Source: Cristatella mucedo (lineage: Eukaryota > Bryozoa > Phylactolaemata > Cristatellidae). From it: DNA of 60,000 bases. The notes below the pieces were generated by a model. That model saw only the letters and a list, made by a program, of their open reading frames with translations, had not been told where the DNA came from and searched no databases. Both the position numbers and the translations under genes were made by a program. Positions within the stretch are counted from its first letter, which is position 1. Each line of letters starts with the position of its first letter. The stretch spans positions 3,584,501 to 3,644,500 of the forward strand of contig WPIO01000006.1 in the NCBI GenBank assembly GCA_009760855.2, written 5' to 3'. This document shows positions 11,400-23,039 of this stretch, piece after piece.

Positions 11400-12200
11400 T
11401 TTACAAAACATAGAACATTTCTGGAAAGAGAATTCGTTCTCTTAGGGTGATACACAATTTTTATCATTACTATTAGGCTTGATTTAGCCGTGTACGACAG
11501 CAATTAACGTTGTCCATGCCTAACTACAAAATTACTCTGTCTGCTTCTGCGATATCTTGGTCTACACGTACGTTCAAAAGCTCGATGCGTCGCAGGACAC
11601 TGACAGGATACTTGTTGGAAACCACATTCAGTCTGGTCCGTGCATAGTGGCATTCCGATGCAACTTATGTAACTCACTACTTACAGGTCTTCTCGCCTAA
11701 GTGTAGTAAGGCGCTTAAAGTTGGTGCAAAACTCAGCCGCTAGGCTTGTCTGTCATACATGTTGCAGTTGTCATTACATCGCCACTTCTCGACGACCTGG
11801 AATGGGTCTAAATCAAGCAGCGCAGTGACTTCAAAGATGTTTCACTCGCTTTTATTTTATTTTCTTTCTTGCTGCAGCAATCTATCAAAACTAGTTCCCA
11901 ATTAGTCTAGGCATAGTACCGCACGGTCAGCCAACTCAGGTCGTTTAGTTGTGCCTCTAACCAACTCAGGCTGTTTGAGATCGTACCTTTAGTTCGTACG
12001 CTCCCAAAACCTGTAGCTACAAAAGCAGCCGTTCCTAACAGCATTTTCTGGGTCCGTACATATGTCGTACGTGTGCATATGCATGCTCACACTGCATGTT
12101 ACCACTAACCGTATGGTCACGCTTCCTTCACAGCATATTTAAAGTGCTTAGAAAGAGATTTGTCTCCGTTAAGATGCTATAAAAATGTATTGTTAGAGTC
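11400..12200 (+). mobile_element. Two degenerate LINE A 3' fragments
   Basis: 11400-11475 resembles the LINE A stem-loop and tail. 11560-12200 carries a broken RT end (CNSLLTGL, then SWCKTQ and LGLS in shifted frames) and 3' UTR with GCATGCTCACACTGCATG and a tail ending in ATT-like bases. Confidence 0.55.
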
Positions 12201-12821
12201 ATTATCATTATTTTTGAACTGAGTAATAATCACTTCAGATTCTCCTTTTGTATGATCGAAGTCAAAGGTGCAATGTTGCACCAAATTCTCAAAAGTTATG
12301 ACTCAGTGCCCGCCACTGATTTCTAGACATTGTTGTAACCTGGGGGATAAACACGCTAGCTTTCATTAGAAAACGGCCTTAAGCTGCTTACAGGCTCCAG
12401 GCCGGGTTCGAGCTGTAAGAAAAGATCTCAAAAAAGACCTTGAGATTTTTCTGCGCATTGGCATCCTTATTTCAGACACATGGAATACTTACTCCATGCA
12501 TATATAACCGACCTAAAACGAGGTACTTAACATAAAAAAGCAGCGTAATTTAACCTCGCTTCAACTCAAGCTTCTACAAACTGTTGCCTACTATCTTGTA
12601 CCAAGCGACCATTTTCACAGCTACAACTCACGAAACTTCCAGCAGGTCTGGCCAGTCGTTTCTTGAACCACAGCCAGGGAAACCGCAGCCATTTTCTAAC
12701 AACCCAACACTGAGCTGGTCTCACGGATACTGTTGAGTCTTTTGGCGGCTTCACCGAGTTTAGAGGCATACGAGCTGGTCAGTCAGTGTTTATGGGCCCT
12801 CCAAACTTATCGGGAGAGTAA

Positions 12822-13050
12822 TAATAATAATAATAATACACTTGATAAAGCGCCCTCAGAGAACTCAATCTCTCTCTAGGCGCTTTACGTTTGCTGCAAA
12901 AGGAAATGCAATTGAATGGTGAGTACAATCATGCTTGATAAACAAAAAAAATGAATAACATGGTTAGGGGTGACATGCACAGGGTCAGCATGCAAATGTG
13001 GTTAGTGGCAGCATGCACAGTGTCAGCACGCATAAGCACATAAAGGACGT
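12822..13050 (-). mobile_element. LINE A 3' UTR fragment
   Basis: Well preserved antisense tail: AAT repeats at 12822-12838, stem-loop with AAAGCGCC and GGCGCTTT arms at 12854-12890, then the conserved 3' UTR up to about 13050. Confidence 0.85.
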
Positions 13051-13945
13051 AGACCGCAAACAAGAGCAAACGTGGTATTAATGGAACGTATGGATACTTA
13101 TTGCAAGTCTCAGAGCCAAAATTAACCTGGCGTTTTTGTGGGCTGGTGACGCGTCATATGCTGTGAATGGGCCGCAGATTTTTCTAGAATCAGAGAAGAG
13201 TGCACGTGCGTAGGCAAGTGGCGCATGCGCATTAGCGATGGTAACGTGACCTAATTTGATGCAACCATAAGCCGCGTTGAGTGTGACTATCTATAGGCGC
13301 TGCAGTACTAAGCTTGTCTCGCTTAAAGTTTGTAATTTCGTTGCAAGTGTCCATCAGGATTTGCGTTAACTGCCAGCAGCTCACCAAAACTATAATTCAA
13401 AAGCCTGAACAGGCTTCCAAAGCTAATAGTTTGGGCCGTAGCAAATTCGTCTTATACTTATCAAATTAGGATCGTTGGCTTGTCTGACCATCACAGTCAA
13501 GAGACCGTGCATGTCCACAACCGTAAAAAAAGCGGTCTTTACATCGTCTACTTTTGGAGTTGCGACGCAGTAAAAAAGAATACTTATTTATTCAAGATGC
13601 ATAATATTTGGCAATGAGAACAGAGCTGATATAGGCTTACCTCTCACAAGCAGTCACCAGGGGCATAGCGGGCCTGTCTGCTGAAAGTTTAAAATTGTAT
13701 GCCCGACTTTCAGACTAAGAACAAAGAGCAAGCACATTCCTAAGAGGGTACTGCCGAATAAAAAATTATTACAACTTAGCTCTAAAGGTAGTAAATACTT
13801 CAAGCTCACTCATATACAATCAACGTAGTTGATTTTGACTGCTAAATTTCCGCGCAGCCATGATAAAAACTGCAACGAAAGCTGATTTGTTATTTGGCAC
13901 GCGAAGAATATGAAGTCGGTTTGCTAATTTAACCCTGTCTCAAAA
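13051..13945. other. Spacer, nothing recognised
   Basis: No ORF of note and no repeat family that I recognise. Confidence 0.4.
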
Positions 13946-14355
13946 TATTGCTGCACTGATAAAGACACAGCAAAGTGCATTGAAAGAGATTAATTTCTCC
14001 AATAGCGCTACGCGAATGTATTATTAATATTTTTGAACAGGGTTTTATGTTTGCACAATATAAACTTTCACATGGATAACTAACTCCTATTCTTCAGCCC
14101 TGAGCCTCGCGTCCCATCCATCTAATACACGATAGAAAGAAGTTGTGGGTTCAATGGCTAGCCTACAAATGACAAAACAAATTCAGCCAGCTTTAGGTAT
14201 TACTACAGCTGACCCTGTGCATGTCACCCCTAACCACGTTATTCATTTTGTTTGTTTATTAAGTATGATTTTACTCACCATTCAATTGCATTTCCCTTTG
14301 CAGCAAATGTAAAGCGCCTAGAGAGAGATTAAGTTCTTTGAGGGCGCTTTATCTT
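13946..14355 (+). mobile_element. Two LINE A 3' ends in sense
   Basis: 13946-14030 is a decayed stem-loop and tail. 14206-14355 is a good copy with CTGACCCTGTGCATG, the TTTGCAGCAAATGTAAAGCG block and the closed stem-loop. The bases between them are not assigned. Confidence 0.65.
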
Positions 14356-14491
14356 ACAGATTCTGGACTAAAGTATTGTTTTAGATTTGAGGAGGTTCTA
14401 TGCTATCTAATAGTCCTGTTATGTTCAAAGAAGCCTCCATATTGGTACTCTTAATTCGCTTAGTTGGTTTACTAGATATGGTCATAGCATC

Positions 14492-14844
14492 TTAATACCA
14501 TATTTTTACGAGTATAAGTCGCACCCAAGAATAACTAGTATCCTAAATTTATGGACATTTTTTTGAAATATTTGCTTTATGAATCTTTATTGAAAGATAT
14601 TATTACTGAATATATAGCTCATTTCGCATTAGTACAAGTTTGCTCTAATCGTCACAGTTAGCAAGAAACTCGCCCTCAGTATCACTGCTAATATCTTCAT
14701 AGTATTTTGCAACTGTGTCAGTGACTTGAGTCGTTACTTTGACTTTATGCAGAGACTGACACTGACTTGCAGTGTCAAGGTCACAGGTTTACTTTGTTTG
14801 TAAATTGAAAACACGTGCGACTTGGACTTGTAAAAATACATTAA
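14492..14844. mobile_element. TTAA-flanked non-autonomous DNA transposon
   Basis: A 353-bp element flanked by TTAA at 14492-14495 and 14841-14844. The left terminus (ATTTTTACGAGTATAAGTCG from 14502) is repeated inverted at the right end (ATTTTTACAAGTCCAAGTCG on the minus strand), giving roughly 30-bp terminal inverted repeats. There is no transposase inside. TTAA target duplication is known for piggyBac and Kolobok elements, so it is probably a MITE of one of these. Confidence 0.65.
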
Positions 14845-15279
14845 TCTTATCAGCCAACGCAAATGCAATGCTGACCATTCAGATTTTATTAAGTAAGAGG
14901 TGCATGGCGGATCCGCTGATGAAAATGTACCGCAGTCTGTAGACAGACTGTAATGGGCTAGAACGTAGAGGCGTAGGAAGAGCCTGATTGCGCTCAATCT
15001 TTTGCAGGAAATTTGTATCTTTGTGTGATTTTTTTTACAGCTGCCAATGCTTGTTCCCATCTCGAGCGTGCGTTTATACACACGACTCTCGTTACTCCTC
15101 GAACCTGATATACAAGAGACTGATCTCCCGCGGCTCTGGGACGGCCCTAGCGATGTAGCCATTGCATTTAAAAGACACCCGTAACCGGTAGCATGAACGC
15201 AGAGGCAGCAACCAGACTAGCCATATAAGATTGCCCAAATGCCGTTTAATTGCGTTTCTCTGTGGCCAATGCTAATGCG
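14845..15279. other. Spacer, nothing recognised
   Basis: The minus-strand ORF 14734-15162 runs through the right TIR of the TTAA element and has no recognisable domain. Confidence 0.35.
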
Positions 15280-15725
15280 AATAATAATGGTAGTTATACT
15301 ATGACATTTGTATGGCACTGAAAGAGAACTGAATCTCTTTTTAGGCACTTTGCATATGCTGCAAAGGAAGCGTGTCAATGGGTTAAGGATAACATGCTCC
15401 GTGCCAGTACGCTTAAGTACACAACTAAAGCATTCACGCGGACCTAGCAAATGCTGTCCGGAACAGGTGAGGGATCTTTAGCTTCTTTTTAAATATCAAG
15501 TCAAGTCAAAGGATGGCGTGATGTCAGTCGGCAGTGAGTTCTAGGCACTGGAAGCGTAAGAAATAAAGGCAAGGTCTTCGTCCAAAGACCGATTGGGAAT
15601 AGTATTGCTTGCCGGACTAGAGGCCAGCTAAGTTTCCTCAGCAGTGGCGTCACTAAGCTTTCACGTAGTTCCTCGCGCGGCTCTCTTAAAAAGCCCGCTT
15701 GCAATTGCAAACTAAAGACATGCTA
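15280..15725 (-). mobile_element. Degenerate LINE A-type 3' end, antisense
   Basis: Begins with ATT-like tail bases, a decayed stem-loop (CACTGAAAGAGAACTGAATC) and GCTGCAAAGGAAGCGTGTC, then the end of the RT frame (GGCAGTGAGTTCTAGGCACT). Confidence 0.6.
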
Positions 15726-16247
15726 TGGTGCCCACCTAAATAACTTCTAGGAGAACTGAAGAGACCACGACGTTTTTCTCGGTAAGTAAAAAAGTTAACC
15801 GGAGGTGATAATAAGCTAAGGTAATGCTGCTGACCTGGGTTGGAAATTGACTGTCACCAGGGCTACGTGTTAACTAGCCGCTGCATTCTGAGTAGTTCTT
15901 TGTTATCCGTTTGCTCTGATCATAAGCAGAGTATTACACGCATGCAGCCGACTAACTGTTTCGTTGCAACACTCATGTCTTGAGTGAACGCCATGGTTGA
16001 AAATTATCCGTTACACCAACCATTAGGTGGACAGAACTCTGACGAAATAGCGCAGGAAAAAAGGAGCAAGTTTAAAATATAACGCTGAATTATTAGCGAA
16101 GGTATAATCAAATTCAGTTCGCAGCGTATGATGACTTTGTATTCTCACTGAATCATGATGCACAAGCTCGCAAGTCTCGTTTATGACGAGCAAATTGAAA
16201 CCAGTTTGTAGAAGGAAAGCGTTATCATCAAATAGAAATTAACAATT
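15726..16247. other. Spacer, nothing recognised
   Basis: May include more of the decayed antisense LINE next to it, but I cannot support a match. Confidence 0.3.
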
Positions 16248-16322
16248 ATGTAATAATAAGAATAAATTTACATAGCGCCGTCAAAGAGATGAAAATATTT
16301 CTAGACATTTTACAGATGCGTC
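16248..16322 (-). mobile_element. LINE A-type tail fragment
   Basis: AATAATAAGAATAA followed by CATAGCGCCGTCAAAGAGAT and ACATTTTACAGATGC, the tail read on the minus strand. Short and diverged. Confidence 0.45.
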
Positions 16323-17003
16323 TGTTTTAAAATGCCATTTAAGACGTGTTCGTCTTCAAGTCCACAATAGGACGAATACGCCGTAGTTACAAGGCAGGCT
16401 CTTTAGTAGCTCGCTGAAAGACTGTAATTGCTGCTGTACGCGTACGCGTGCTGTACGATGTTGCTGATAAGTGTGCGGATAGACTGCTGTTGAGGCAGAC
16501 GCAAAAAACTGGAGCGGAAAATCTGCGGTTTTAGTTGGCTGTGTTGCACTGCCTGTGCCGCTCTTCGTTCCATGGGGAGGCGCTGTCTCGCTTCCAGCTT
16601 TGTGCGGTGTGCTGGTAGTGTATGCCATTAGCTGTTTTTGTGTCGTGGGGGCAGTCGCGGGAATGGGACAGTTTGGTGGGCAAAGGTAGGCGAATGGGCA
16701 AAAGGGGCCGTGCTTCTCCCAGCTCCGTGCGCAGTTGAATAAACTGGCGGCGCCGGTCGCCGGCGAACGTCCCGTGTTGCTTACGACGGCAACCAAACTT
16801 CGGAAGCAGAGCGGAATTAAAAGTGATGTACGCGAAAGCACGTAGCAGGGAAAAGCGAGTAGCGAAAAGTGGCTTGCGATAAAACTCGAAAAGGACGCGT
16901 AAGTGCGTCGTTATAGATGTAAAGCTGAGTCGCTGCAGTCGCATCGCCTTTGCTGATATGCTGTACCGGTAGGTACATGTCCTGGCGCAAGAAACGCGTC
17001 CGG

Positions 17004-17204
17004 TCAATAATGTCGTACCAATGCGTCGTTGTGTTTGGTATTTGTGAAATTGCTTGCTGGCCCACCTTCATTTGTGTTCCGATCCGATAGTGTCGTCCGC
17101 TTGGTTATGGCTGGCTTAGTTGCTTTCCACTTCCCCGTAGCCTGATTTAGCTCGAACCTCCGGCAGTACTTTTTGGTTTCCCTGCTCATGCTGGTGCGTG
17201 CCAT
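17004..17204 (-). CDS. Uncertain small ORF, possible exon
   Basis: 66 codons starting at an ATG in a strong context (AACATGGCA). The product is basic and polar and begins MARTSMSRETKKYCRRFELN. I recognise no family. A possible donor (GTACGAC) lies near its end. Further minus-strand ORFs at 16356-17071 overlap it in other frames and do not join convincingly. It may be a short host exon, a relic, or chance. Confidence 0.2.
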   Translation of the reverse strand: MARTSMSRETKKYCRRFELNQATGKWKATKPAITKRTTLSDRNTNEGGPASNFTNTKHNDALVRHY

Positions 17205-17210
17205 GTTGCC

Positions 17211-18100
17211 GTAAAGAGGTTTAATAAAACTGCCGATCGTCTTGTCCTAGCACCGCGAGAGCGACGTGGCAGCGCGTGGCCTCTCTGGGCTTCAAGGGTA
17301 ACAGGTCTAACGTCTTTCAATCTACTTCTCTAAATTACGCATGCCCAGGTGCCATCTCTACGGTTGCGTTTGAACTCTATAGTGCCTAAAACTGCGTAAA
17401 AATTGAAAAACTCAAATCTGCTGTGATATCGTGGACAGCTTTTGAGCTTACTCAACACTCCAAGGGAAAGCCCAAAGCCGGTGGCTTCAGGCTTCACAGG
17501 AAATAATCTGCCTAGAGCAATTCATTTTTGGAATTTGAGCGACATGCACGCAGCGAACTTGCGCCAGGGAACTTAAATGATGCATATTCATTCTAAAAAT
17601 TCTCTCCAAGTCACAAACTTTTCACATTATAGTCTTAACGCATGATAATAGGACGAAGATATAAGCTGCAATGCACCGCGATTAGAAACTGTGAGCTTGA
17701 CAGCTGAATTTTGATTATGAATTATTAGCTAGGGCGCTGAATCTGAACTGGGAGACTCTCATCAATAGCCGTGGTAAGCCGCAGCTCACGAGCAGCGCGA
17801 TTAATGATTGCGAATGGACGAGATTCCTATATGACTTACGACCTGGCCATTAGACTAGGAATGGGTCTGACCGGAGTCACTTTCTTACAGTAGCGGTTCG
17901 CCGAGTCGCAGCGCTAAGAGTGGGACGCTTTAAGCGGTAAACGAGTCTGTCGGAAGTCACCTGCCGTATCAGCCGTCGCGTACGAGCTACTCTTAATGCT
18001 CTCTGTGCTACGGAGTTGTTGCTTGCACTGCGTGCAGACTGTCAAGCGCCGCGTCACTACTGTTGGCTTATCGCGATTTTCAAGTCACTGCACATTGCAT
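17211..18100. other. Spacer, nothing recognised
   Basis: Moderately GC-rich around 17240-17290 and 17880-18060. No repeat or gene recognised. Confidence 0.35.
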
Positions 18101-18106
18101 GTGCTG

Positions 18107-18298
18107 TTACGCTGCCCGACCTAGTGAGGGTAGTGCGGTCATAGCGGCGCTGAGCAACCGCAGCGCTGCAAAAAGGCTGGCAAACGAACGGTAAGCGCGA
18201 GCGAGCACAGCCGGCCGCCACTGCAATAGCAGCATGCCTTTGGAGCGAAGTCTTCGGCAGGCTGTGCTACCCAATGCGACTGCGAGCACCGGAGCCAT
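18107..18298 (-). CDS. Uncertain ORF with mitochondrial-presequence-like N-terminus
   Basis: 63 codons from an ATG at 18298. The first 40 residues are rich in Ala, Leu and Arg, have no acidic residue, and end in ARAYRSFAS, similar in composition to a mitochondrial targeting presequence. The GC content is locally high, as in a first exon. No downstream exon was found, and donors inside the ORF are weak. It could equally be a chance ORF in GC-rich DNA. Confidence 0.2.
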   Translation of the reverse strand: MAPVLAVALGSTACRRLRSKGMLLLQWRPAVLARAYRSFASLFAALRLLSAAMTALPSLGRAA

Positions 18299-18309
18299 TG
18301 AACAAGAAA

Positions 18310-20139
18310 AGTAAACCTCGAGGCTGCAGTGCTTTGCTTACGGAGTTCAGCTCCTTTCTCTTAGCCGTAGTCAATTCAAGTAAAGGCCAATTTCGTAATA
18401 GGTAATCAGCAAAGTTATTAACAATAACATTTGAATATTAAAGTGCAATTTCCATTGACCTCAAGTAGGTACTCATAGAGTGGCTGCTCTCATGATCCTT
18501 CACAAACGTCGGTTCTTTCGAGAAGCCGTCGGAACGAACTTGGAGCGGAAGTGGCGGATCACTCTTGGCCCAAGGCGCAGGATGGGATACCTACCCGGGG
18601 CTGGTGAGGGACGGGGATTCCCAAACACGTCGTGCTCCGCTGCAATAGTATCTGATTGTTAAAGGAGGCGCCCCTCTAGTTCCACTTTGCGCAGGTCAGG
18701 ATCGGTTTTGCGGATGCATTTAGTGTAGAGCAAGCGGCTGATTGTAATCGTTTTACCTGTTCATGTAAAAGTAGTGATCAAAGGAGAGGTAACGATAGCT
18801 CACCGCGGCTACTCCAAAGCCTTCTAGCTTTACCTGATGCTTTTAAGTTCCAAGTACAAGGATGTCTAAGTCTGTTGTATCACGCCTTCAAGTTGACTGC
18901 AGTGCACCCAGTGCCACGTGAAATGCCATTCGGCAGATTTTTCTTTCTGCGCGGTCAGATGTTTTACTGTCTATTTGTTTTCGGTAATGCTCTGCAAGAA
19001 AGCCGGTTTCGAAACCACGGTGTGTTGCTTCAAGCCTGGACTGGTTTCTGAAGGATCACTGACTGATGATGACCCGAAGCTGTTCTATGTGAGTGCACCG
19101 CTCAATTGGAAGACGTGGTATGTGGGGGGCTTTGAAAGCTCTCTTACATTTCAGTGGATGCTGAGAGATAGTTTCGAAAGATATACAGGTACCTATCTAT
19201 CTATATATAAATATCTAAATCAATAAATAAATAGAAAAGTTTATATATATATATGCACACATGATCTGTATAAAGTGAGTGAGAGAGATTCATAGTAGAC
19301 TTCATTTTGCATAGTGTAGGAAATAGCCTCCGGAAGGGGTCGGCTACATTGGGAGAAGCAAATTCAACTATTGCAGGAAGCATATGCTGCTAGTCACGGT
19401 TCCTAGGTAGCTCCGATGTCATTCTGGCTGCAGTCAACAGCCAGCTTTTTAGGCGAATAAGTACAAACTGGTGGTTTAGCATACTCTGTGGCTGTGGCAT
19501 ATTCCTATGACGGTTGTGGCGTACATCATGTGCTATCTTGCTGCTGCTTTCTGTCTGCAAGACTAAAAAAACGTACACCTAGCGCCGGCTATAATCATCG
19601 CGGTTTTTCACTGCTAGGCTATCTTGTGAGTTAAGCCTTGTTTGTGGACTTGGGCTGCATAGACATAATCGGTTGAATATCGGACCTGAATACTCGATAT
19701 CATGACAAACTGTTTGGAAGCTGGCTGTTTCAATGATGCTTAGGTTCCTGATTGCCGGTGGCCCTGCGATTATGTAAGGAGCGCTGCTACCGTCTGCTGT
19801 AGCTGTTAGTGCTGCCTGGCTTCCCTTTTATCACCACCTAGTATCACTTGCATCATGCTCCACTGTCTCTAACTCTATTGATCAGTCGGTACCTACTGCC
19901 AGTCAGGCCATCTATCACCCACACATGATGACTTATGTCATGTCCGAGATAGCATTTCGGCAGAGTCGGTGCTATATACTGGCGCACAATCAGCCGTAAC
20001 GGCCTAGCCGCAAATGTGAGGAAATCCAAGTGCTAGCTAGTTATCCCATTAAAATTGCCAACTCCTCATCACCGGGCCTGTGATTGCCGTGCGGTTGACC
20101 ATAGGGATCTCAACCCATACTTGGTAATATTCATAATAA
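18310..20139. other. Spacer, nothing recognised; short TA-rich stretch
   Basis: A TATA-rich low-complexity stretch lies at 19197-19255. ORFs at 18480 and 18918 have no recognisable domain. Confidence 0.35.
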
Positions 20140-21075
20140 TAGGTCGTTTGTATAGATAGCACTTTAATAGAACCAAATCTCTGTCCTGGCTTTTACAAGT
20201 AGCTGCAAGAGAATCAATAGCCAAAGTTAACTACCTGTAAGGTATGAAGTGTTGATAAGCATGCAAAGCAAACAAATTTCATGCTTAGGCAAGCATGCCA
20301 AAGCTTACAAGAAGGCACTTAGGGCCACCGGTGAGTAGGACTTCAGGCTATTAGCATGCACTGATTCATGCACGAGGAAGCATGCATGGCAAAGAACCAA
20401 AAAGATAAGTTCAAAGGGGTGAAGGAACTGCTGCGTACCGTATGTGCATAGTGAGCTTGGCAAGATGCATCTTTAGCTGCGACTTAAAGGATGCAAAGTC
20501 CAAACAGATAGTGACCGAAGCTAGAAGTAAGTTCCAGACGTCGGTGTATACAACCTGAAGGTCTGATCACCAACGATTTTAATTTAATGCAAGGGTCTGC
20601 ATGACAAGTGAAAGTGTCGAGGAGCAGGTGGCTCGAGCACACACAGGTGGAGGATCAAAGCTGCATAGTTTTGCACCAGTAGCAGGCGATCAAATGTACA
20701 GGTTTGGAGTCCCGAATACAAGGAATTGTCGTAAGCTAGATGCGATGACACGCAAACACATATAATTGTTTCGCTGTCACACTCTTCTCTAAGCAAGCCC
20801 TGATTTTTGCGATGTTCCCTTGTTGAACGTTGGCCGACCAGACAGTGGAGGCAACGTGCTCATCCGATCGCTTTGGGAATGGCGCCGATATTACTGGCAG
20901 ATGTCACGGGAGCAATACTAGATGAACCAATATTGAGGCTGAGATCTTGCAACTTAAGGGGGACAGTAGGCTTTCCCATAACTATTAGATTTGTCTTATC
21001 ATCATCATTCTTCAGCAAGTTAGTGGCCATCCAAGTTCAAATATCGTTGATGGCTGGCTGTAAGGGAATCACGTG
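20140..21075 (-). mobile_element. Degenerate LINE A relative, antisense RT relic
   Basis: The minus strand ends in a decayed LINE tail (20140-20200). At 20940-21060 it carries the region after YADD, where intact LINE A has FLKLNDDKTN and LLVMGKP. Frames are broken throughout. Confidence 0.6.
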
Positions 21076-21169
21076 AGTCGTGTGCTGGGCAAACGTGAGC
21101 AGGTTCGAAGGAGTGGTCCATTTGGGAAGGTATAGGAATAGTCGGTTTTGTTGTTGCAGTATGTGTGTA

Positions 21170-21490
21170 TTTCTGTGTATAACTCCACAAAGCCACGAGG
21201 ATTATCGGATCTCATTAACTCCACAAAGCCACGAAGACTATGTGAGTGTTTTGCATAGCATACCCAAAGCCTAAGCAGCTTTCGGTATGCATTCGATAGC
21301 CAAGAGATTTAATCTCACACAACAAAAGAAAGTGAGAAGCATTGCTGAGTTATAGGAGAGCAGTTGAGGTAGTGAGTAGCATGGAAGTATCAGCTCAGGA
21401 CAGCAGGAAAGGATGTGCCACAGTCGGCAGCAGGAGAGTAGATGTCGTCTCATAAGAATTGTGGAAGTGAGCTCCACATTGTGTTCGTGC
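21170..21490 (-). mobile_element. LINE B 3' end, antisense
   Basis: On the minus strand: GTGGAGCTCACTTCCACAAT, then the end of the RT frame and a 3' UTR with AACTCCACAAAGCCACGA on the plus strand. The last part (21183-21241) holds the CTCCACAAAGCCACGA motif twice, a small local duplication. Confidence 0.75.
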
Positions 21491-21812
21491 AACCATCAAC
21501 CGTTTGCATCTTTTGCTGGTCTGTTTGGTAACCGAGACTCGAAAAATGCTACTTTGGAGAGTTCGCCTAAATGCACCAGAAAGCCTAAATGGGCTGCTTG
21601 TGCAGCTCGGTGAGTTGCTTCAGGGTTTGGGCGGTGGTGGCAGCAGTGGCAGGGTTGGGTTGCCGCATAGAAACAGCAGAGATCTGAGGCAGCTGCAGGT
21701 GGCACGTGAGCTGTGCTGTGAGCTGTTCGTCACGACTGACCAGCATCCAGGAAGCATGGTGATCGCTGGCTGTCCCCTGGCCATGCTTGCCTCTCGATGC
21801 TTTACATTTTTT
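21491..21812. other. Spacer, nothing recognised
   Basis: GC-rich with open frames on both strands but no domain I recognise. Confidence 0.35.
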
Positions 21813-21985
21813 GTAGCTGATTAGACAGCCTCTTTTTGTATAGAGGCAGAAGAGCCTTAAAGGCTATCACCACTGTTTGCAGGAGCAATAAAGGATCGCT
21901 GCCACTGCTGTCGGCCCCCTACCCCTCCCCCCAGGATTCGAGCGGCCGAGGTCGTGAAGAGCAACCGCCTCACCTAGTGTGCCTA
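21813..21985 (-). mobile_element. SINE family 1, antisense
   Basis: GTAGCTGATTAGACAGCC, then GGCAGAAGAGCCTTAAAGGC and a B-box complement (GGATTCGAGC). Oriented opposite to the copy at 2060. An AT-rich trinucleotide repeat follows at 22027-22055. Confidence 0.7.
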
Positions 21986-22024
21986 CACAGAGATTTCGCT
22001 CTTTTACGCCCCACGCAAATGTCT

Positions 22025-22055
<31 letters not shown>

Positions 22056-22056
<1 letters not shown>

Positions 22057-23039
22057 ATGGTTTTTCTTTTGGCTAACACTACCACCTTTAAGATCCCCAA
22101 CGTAGTCTCTGCTGCATAATCCGGAACTAACTGCTGGGAAAGCGGAGGAAGTCTGGTCACAGCTGTCCGGGTGCACTGCTGTCTAGTTGGTTTTCCTACC
22201 GGCTTCCTGCCTGCTAGCGCCTGGTGACAAACTAAGCTGGCTAGTGGCTCAGGAGAAGAGAAGCAGCAAAGTGTTGTTAGCATGCCCGAACTCTGTTGTT
22301 TCTTTCTGCTGGTCGCCTCTGCATTTGCACCGCCATGCTCATGCTGTCTCATTCTTTGCTTTTCATCTGTCAGGTGACGACAGCAGAGCACGGTGCCACT
22401 CAGCAAAAGACCAGCCTGTGTTCTTACATAGCTGCAGTCGCCGGATCTGCCAGTTACGGTAAGGTGGCCAGGCGGACAGCAGCATGATCCCACCACTGAA
22501 GGTCGGGGCAGCTCTATGCAGCTAGCCGCTGTCGTTCATTTCCCGCCACACCTGCCTACTGCTGCGGTGTGCGCCTTACCAGTGTGTTTACACACAAGGC
22601 CGTTTCCACTGTTCTTATCTGTTGGATTTGGCCCTCTCTGTGAGTGCCAGCATAGCAATCCCTAGTGGGAAAGTGCTGCCTAGTGCTGACAGGCCCATGC
22701 TCACCGTTGCTCGTAGGTTTTTGTCTGCTGAGGTTTCGTAAGTTCACGGTGCTGCCGTGTGCTTGCTGCACATGCATGGCAGGCATTCGGCGAGGGGGGG
22801 GGGTTGCCGAGCTAAGGGGTGAGAGGTTGCACGTGTGGGGCCAAAATGGTAGGTTTGAAGGCTAGTGCAATAATGGAGCCGTTGTTTCTAAACTGCTGCT
22901 GTACTGGCTTTCTATGGCAATGCTTTGAACTTTGTGGACACACTTAGTCAGCCGTGGCTGTGTTGTACAGCCCCATTTCTGTTACGAATTGCTGATGCCA
23001 TTTGATGGATAGGACTGGGAGAAGGTTCTCCGGTAATGT
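22056..23039. other. Spacer, GC-rich, no gene recognised
   Basis: Long overlapping ORFs exist on both strands (for example 21867-22496 minus), but none shows a known domain and the minus one runs into the SINE. Confidence 0.35.

Noticed and set aside
16735-16790. Possible CpG-type promoter
   Set aside because: GC content is raised only locally and no transcript start or exon can be tied to it.
18918-19226. 102-codon plus-strand ORF
   Set aside because: A possible donor (GTGAGTGC at 19089) exists, but no domain, no partner exon and no conserved start.
21867-22496. 209-codon minus-strand ORF
   Set aside because: Crosses a SINE and an ATT repeat, has an Asn/Ile homopolymer part and no domain.
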